From NCBI RefSeq assembly GCF_025971925.1, contig NZ_JAPDHV010000002.1:117903-181902 (forward strand): a stretch of DNA of 64,000 nt, given 5' to 3'. Shown here piece after piece: positions 61,202 to 64,000 of this stretch (its first letter is position 1; each line of letters begins with the position of its first letter). The notes beneath the pieces were generated by a model that worked only from the letters and a program-made list of their open reading frames with translations, did no database searches and was not told the DNA's origin. Position numbers and translations under genes: made by a program. The stretch comes from Chryseobacterium oryctis (GTDB taxonomy: Bacteria; Bacteroidota; Bacteroidia; Flavobacteriales; Weeksellaceae).

Positions 61202-61844
61202 AAAAAGTTATTGGACTAATTATTTTGTTAGTTTGTTTTTCTTGTAAAGAAAACAAATCTTTATCAAATATAGAATCACAGTCAAAAACTGAATATTTTA
61301 TATCCGATAATAAAAGTGTTCTTTTAAGTAAGAGAGGGAATAATATTATAGTTTTTTGTAAACCTATAAATATTGGAAAATATGGATGTGTACTATCCTT
61401 TGGAGGCGTTTTAAAAGAGAATTCTTTTACAAAAGGATTTTTTCTGGAAAATTCCGTTCATGAAAACATTTTGTTTGACACTATCCGTTCTAATAATGTT
61501 AGTTTTAAAGTAGAAGATAATAACTTGATAACATTGTGTAAGATGCCCCAAATTGGATGTGAAGTTATTTTTAATAATTCTATCAATTACAACAAGAATG
61601 ATACTATAAAATTGCAAAGAATTGATAAAAATATTTTAGGAATAGCTCTTCCAATAAAAGTTGGAAAAATTAAAACAAAACTACAAATGACATTGATGAT
61701 GTTGAGAGTCCTATTCTAATATTGAAAGATTTGAAAGATAGCTTACAAATAATGTACAGAAAGCAATATAGTGACGATATACAAACTTGGATTAAAGATA
61801 AAGAAGGGAGGGTTGCAAAAAAAGACTATAAAATTCTTCTATAA
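61198..61844 (+). pseudogene. Frameshifted immunity-type lipoprotein
   Basis: Starts at a TTG overlapping the stop of the muramidase remnant (TTGA). Signal KKVIGLIILLVCFSCKENKS with lipidated Cys near 15. The frame stops at 61719 with an unnatural tail. In another frame, from about 61680 to 61844, coding clearly continues: DIDDVESPILILKDLKDSLQ, then YSDDIQTWIKDKEGRVAKKD and ILL stop. A one-base change in the A-rich tract near 61670-61685 would join them. Either a true pseudogene or a sequencing error. Its place after a toxin remnant suggests an immunity gene. Confidence 0.6.
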
Positions 61845-62000
61845 TATTAATTTCAAAAAAAGATGATGTTTTTATTAACTGTTTCTACACAAATTAACGG
61901 CTAAGTGTCCTAAATGGCTTTGATAGAAAATTATTTACTGATATTTAAAAAAAGTAATGAAATATGATACATACAAAAATAAAAAAGGGTAAGTCTTCAA

Positions 62001-62084
62001 ATGTATTTGGATAAACATGGAAAAGCTAAATTTGAATATTGGAAAACCGAAACAGAAAAAGCTTATCCTGAATTAAAACGTTGA
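62001..62084 (+). pseudogene. Short remnant, possible toxin C-terminus (third unit)
   Basis: A 27-codon frame MYLDKHGKAKFEYWKTETEK, then AYPELKR, stop, ending 3 bp before the next gene. Codon choice and amino-acid pattern look coding, and the frame stays open back to about 61983. In view of the neighbouring units it may be the tail of a lost toxin. The stretch 61845-62000 holds nothing recognised. Confidence 0.35.
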
Positions 62085-62087
62085 AAA

Positions 62088-62777
62088 ATGAGAGTATTTC
62101 CAATTGTCATTTTTATTTTGATTAGCTCAATACTATATTCACAAACAAGAAATTTGTCTGAGTATAGAAGTAAGTATTGTGTAAAAAAATGCAAACAATA
62201 CAAATATGAACAAGAATATATTAAGCAAGATAATCCTCCTGGTCTTTCAATGCTTGGAGCTTATCCAAAATTGAAAAGAATATTTAATATCCCATTCAAG
62301 GATAGAATGAATATTTATCCTTTCAATAAGTATGATTCAATTTATGTTGTAAATCCTGTATATGTAAGAAATGTCAATGAACCTAGAAATTATATTGAAG
62401 AAAAATATCATAATACAAAACGCCTTATTTCTAAAATCGAGAAAGATAGACTTTCTGATATTTTATTCAATTATTATTATTTAAATTCTTTTGGTGCAAT
62501 AACTAGCTTTCATGAAGAAATTGGTTGTGATTGCATTCAATTTGAATACCCAAAAATTATTTTGCTTTTCAAAAGAAATGGCAAATTTGAGAAATATATT
62601 GCCTTCCCGGATAATGGATTGAATAGATATAACTTTTCTAATCAAGAATGGAGTAATTTCGATTGGTCAATGGAAAAAGAAAATATGATTTTAAAAATAT
62701 TTAAGAAAGACATTTTACCTGATGAAAATTGTAAGATGGAAGTTTATACTCCTCCTCCTTCACCGAATAAAATATAG
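62088..62777 (+). CDS. Exported protein of unknown function, possible immunity protein (third unit)
   Basis: A 229-residue protein with signal peptide MRVFPIVIFILISSILYSQT and no lipobox. Several Cys follow (YCVKKCKQYKYEQE, GCDCIQFEYP, ENCKMEV), so disulfide bonds are likely. C-terminus is Pro-rich (YTPPPSPNKI). No family recognised. It starts 3 bp after a short toxin-like remnant, as in the flanking units, which is the only reason to suspect an immunity role. Confidence 0.6.
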   Translation: MRVFPIVIFILISSILYSQTRNLSEYRSKYCVKKCKQYKYEQEYIKQDNPPGLSMLGAYPKLKRIFNIPFKDRMNIYPFNKYDSIYVVNPVYVRNVNEPRNYIEEKYHNTKRLISKIEKDRLSDILFNYYYLNSFGAITSFHEEIGCDCIQFEYPKIILLFKRNGKFEKYIAFPDNGLNRYNFSNQEWSNFDWSMEKENMILKIFKKDILPDENCKMEVYTPPPSPNKI

Positions 62778-62803
62778 ATTTTTAGTCGTAACATAAACCC
62801 CGC

Positions 62804-62832
62804 TCCGCAAAGTATCCACTTTGCGGATTTTC
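62804..62832 (+). terminator. Intrinsic terminator of the third unit
   Basis: Perfect 9-bp stem TCCGCAAAG / CTTTGCGGA with a 6-nt loop, followed by TTTTC. Confidence 0.7.
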
Positions 62833-62895
62833 ATTTAAAAATTTTACATTTACAATATAATGTTAAGTAATTACATTTACTCAAAGTCATAGACT

Positions 62896-63120
62896 TTGCG
62901 AAGCGGAACATATAAACTCTCTCAAAAAATGTATAATTTTATTATGGGGAAATTTGTACATTTATCTGCAAATTTCAATTCACCTTTAATTGAACCTTTA
63001 GACCATTACAATATAGCTTATGCCAATGTTCCATTATTTACCGACGAAAAAGAATTTAAAAATCCTCCATATAAAAGAGATTCATACAGTCCGGATTTGG
63101 CTTTGTATGATAAGTCTTAG
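62896..63120 (+). pseudogene. Remnant of a toxin C-terminus, possibly DUF2235/Tle1-like (fourth unit)
   Basis: About 70 codons containing MGKFVHLSANFNSPLIEPLD, IAYANVPLFTDEKEF and NPPYKRDSYSPDLALYDKS. The HLSANFN segment recalls the C-terminal end of DUF2235/Tle1-like phospholipase effectors. The catalytic GxSxG part is missing and a stop lies just upstream at about 62890, so it is a fragment. Its stop overlaps the start of a DUF2931 lipoprotein gene, a family I associate with such phospholipase effectors. Confidence 0.4.
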
Positions 63121-64000
63121 TCTTGTCTTTTTTTCTTGCAAAAAGCAAGAAAAATACCCTTGGCAACCAGGAATTTCTGCTCCTAAATATTATCCAGTTG
63201 CTGGTCATGTTGATTTTGGTATAGCTGGTAATGGAAGCGGTATAGCATTTGACAGCGGATGGGGAGATACGTATGGAGCAGTTGTTTCAGGAGAGCGTTA
63301 TAAAGATATTCCGAAAGAAGTTTATATTAAATACTTTAGTGTTGTTGATAGATTAGAATATTCAGGAAATATTCCACTCCCACAGGATAGTATAATTAAT
63401 ATTTTTAAAAAATATGACATTAATGACAAAAACTCAGCAGAGTTAGTTGTAGGAATGGCACCTGGCGGGTGGATTCGGGTTTGGTTTCAAACAATTGATA
63501 GAAAAATAGATAGATTTATTAGTATAGAAGTTGCAAAAGCTAAACTGAAAGGTAATAAAAATGAAGATGTAGGAATAGGTTTAAAAACCAAAAACTTTGA
63601 AACTTGGGGAAATAGATACATCTATTGGCAACAATTTGGAATTCCTTATGAAGCGTGGGCTGAAAATGAGAAAGAATATGACCTTATTTTTGATTTTGAA
63701 AAACCAAATAATAGAAAAGTAAATTTTGGCTATATCTCACTAGATGGTACTTTTTACCAAGGGGTGTTAGAAAAAGAACATCAAAAATTACCTTCTGAAA
63801 TAGCAATGTGCTGGCTTGATGATAAAAACAATGACTATTGTTGCAAAATACTAATGCCTAAAAATTTTAAAAAATATATTGAGCAAAAGAATCTAAAGCA
63901 AGTTAATCTTCGATTAGAGATAGAAAAAGACCATGAACATGCTACATTATATTTGGTAAATGACAATAAGAAAGAAAAAATTGTACGATTTAAGAGTAGC
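63107..64000 (+). CDS. DUF2931 family lipoprotein (3' end beyond window)
   Basis: At least 298 codons, open to the right edge. Signal MISLSLVLFFSCKKQEK with lipidated Cys at 12. The start of the mature part, YPWQPGISAPKYYPVAG, then PKEVYIKYFSVVDRLEYSG and IPLPQDSI, follow the DUF2931 pattern (W..SAPK.YP, then IxYFSxxxxxxYSGxxxLP). Members are lipoproteins often found beside type VI secretion phospholipase effectors and are suspected immunity proteins. The ATG overlaps the preceding remnant by 14 bp. A second half (about 170-298) resembles the first in plan, so it could be a duplicated domain. Confidence 0.7.
   Translation, partial: MISLSLVFFSCKKQEKYPWQPGISAPKYYPVAGHVDFGIAGNGSGIAFDSGWGDTYGAVVSGERYKDIPKEVYIKYFSVVDRLEYSGNIPLPQDSIINIFKKYDINDKNSAELVVGMAPGGWIRVWFQTIDRKIDRFISIEVAKAKLKGNKNEDVGIGLKTKNFETWGNRYIYWQQFGIPYEAWAENEKEYDLIFDFEKPNNRKVNFGYISLDGTFYQGVLEKEHQKLPSEIAMCWLDDKNNDYCCKILMPKNFKKYIEQKNLKQVNLRLEIEKDHEHATLYLVNDNKKEKIVRFKSS

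Noticed and set aside
1..64000. tRNA, rRNA, insertion sequences, replication origin
   Set aside because: I looked for cloverleaf-like regions, transposase motifs with terminal inverted repeats and DnaA-box clusters and saw none convincing; a covariance-model scan would be needed to exclude small RNAs.

Overview
The window looks like chromosome of a low-GC flavobacterium, most probably a Chryseobacterium-like member of the Weeksellaceae. The reasons are the AT-rich sequence, the near absence of Shine-Dalgarno sites, the many perfect Bacteroidota -7 promoter boxes (TAnnTTTG) in front of genes, and gene families largely confined to Bacteroidota (DUF4296, DUF4271, a TGT lacking its zinc cysteines, HMA-TonB receptors). 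The genus is inference; the phylum-level assignment is well supported.

Layout. 1-8.0 kb: housekeeping genes (ftsH cut by the left edge, rsfS, birA, an LptF/G-type permease, tgt, a DUF4296 lipoprotein, a GT2 glycosyltransferase, DUF4271, hemD). 8.1-10.5 kb: an oligopeptidase B-like S9 peptidase and a small conserved partner. 10.9-13.5 kb: three tandem secreted proteins with a probable C1q/TNF-like C-terminal domain. 13.9-16.3 kb: a histidine kinase and OmpR-type regulator. 16.3-20.1 kb: a Cys/His-rich lipoprotein, a Cys-rich small protein and a TonB receptor carrying two heavy-metal domains, together a likely metal locus. 20.3-23.1 kb: osmC, then a TetR-thioesterase-FabF operon with a clear operator. 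23.2-26.7 kb: an L,D-transpeptidase-family protein, DUF445 and pyrD.

26.7-36.6 kb: a membrane-maintenance locus (DUF3686 AAA ATPase, flotillin, YqiJ-like OB protein, DUF4177, PspA, YbjN-like), divergent from an XRE regulator; a palindrome overlaps the operon promoter. 36.6-45.5 kb: RluA-type pseudouridine synthase, glyS, a secreted protein of unknown function, an M48 protease, a serine hydrolase, a YdeI-like protein and a membrane-tethered TPR/AraC regulator. 45.5-48.2 kb: a second triplet of C1q-like secreted proteins. 48.5-49.8 kb: umuC with no umuD in sight.

49.9-59.0 kb is the most unusual part. Four copies of one 35-bp promoter, with the 5' motif and the -7 box always exactly 27 bp apart, precede an M15 endopeptidase, a patatin-like lipase, a small acidic protein without Lys or Arg, and an operon of two fibre-like proteins (same N-terminal module, different C-terminal domains) plus a 1262-aa protein of unknown function. 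It may be a phage-derived or secreted-particle system, but no sheath, tube or baseplate gene is visible.

59.1 kb to the right edge is a probable toxin/immunity array: an intact candidate toxin with a lipoprotein, then three units in which a short toxin-like remnant is followed directly by an exported or lipoprotein gene; the last is a DUF2931 protein cut by the window edge. One of these lipoprotein genes carries a frameshift.
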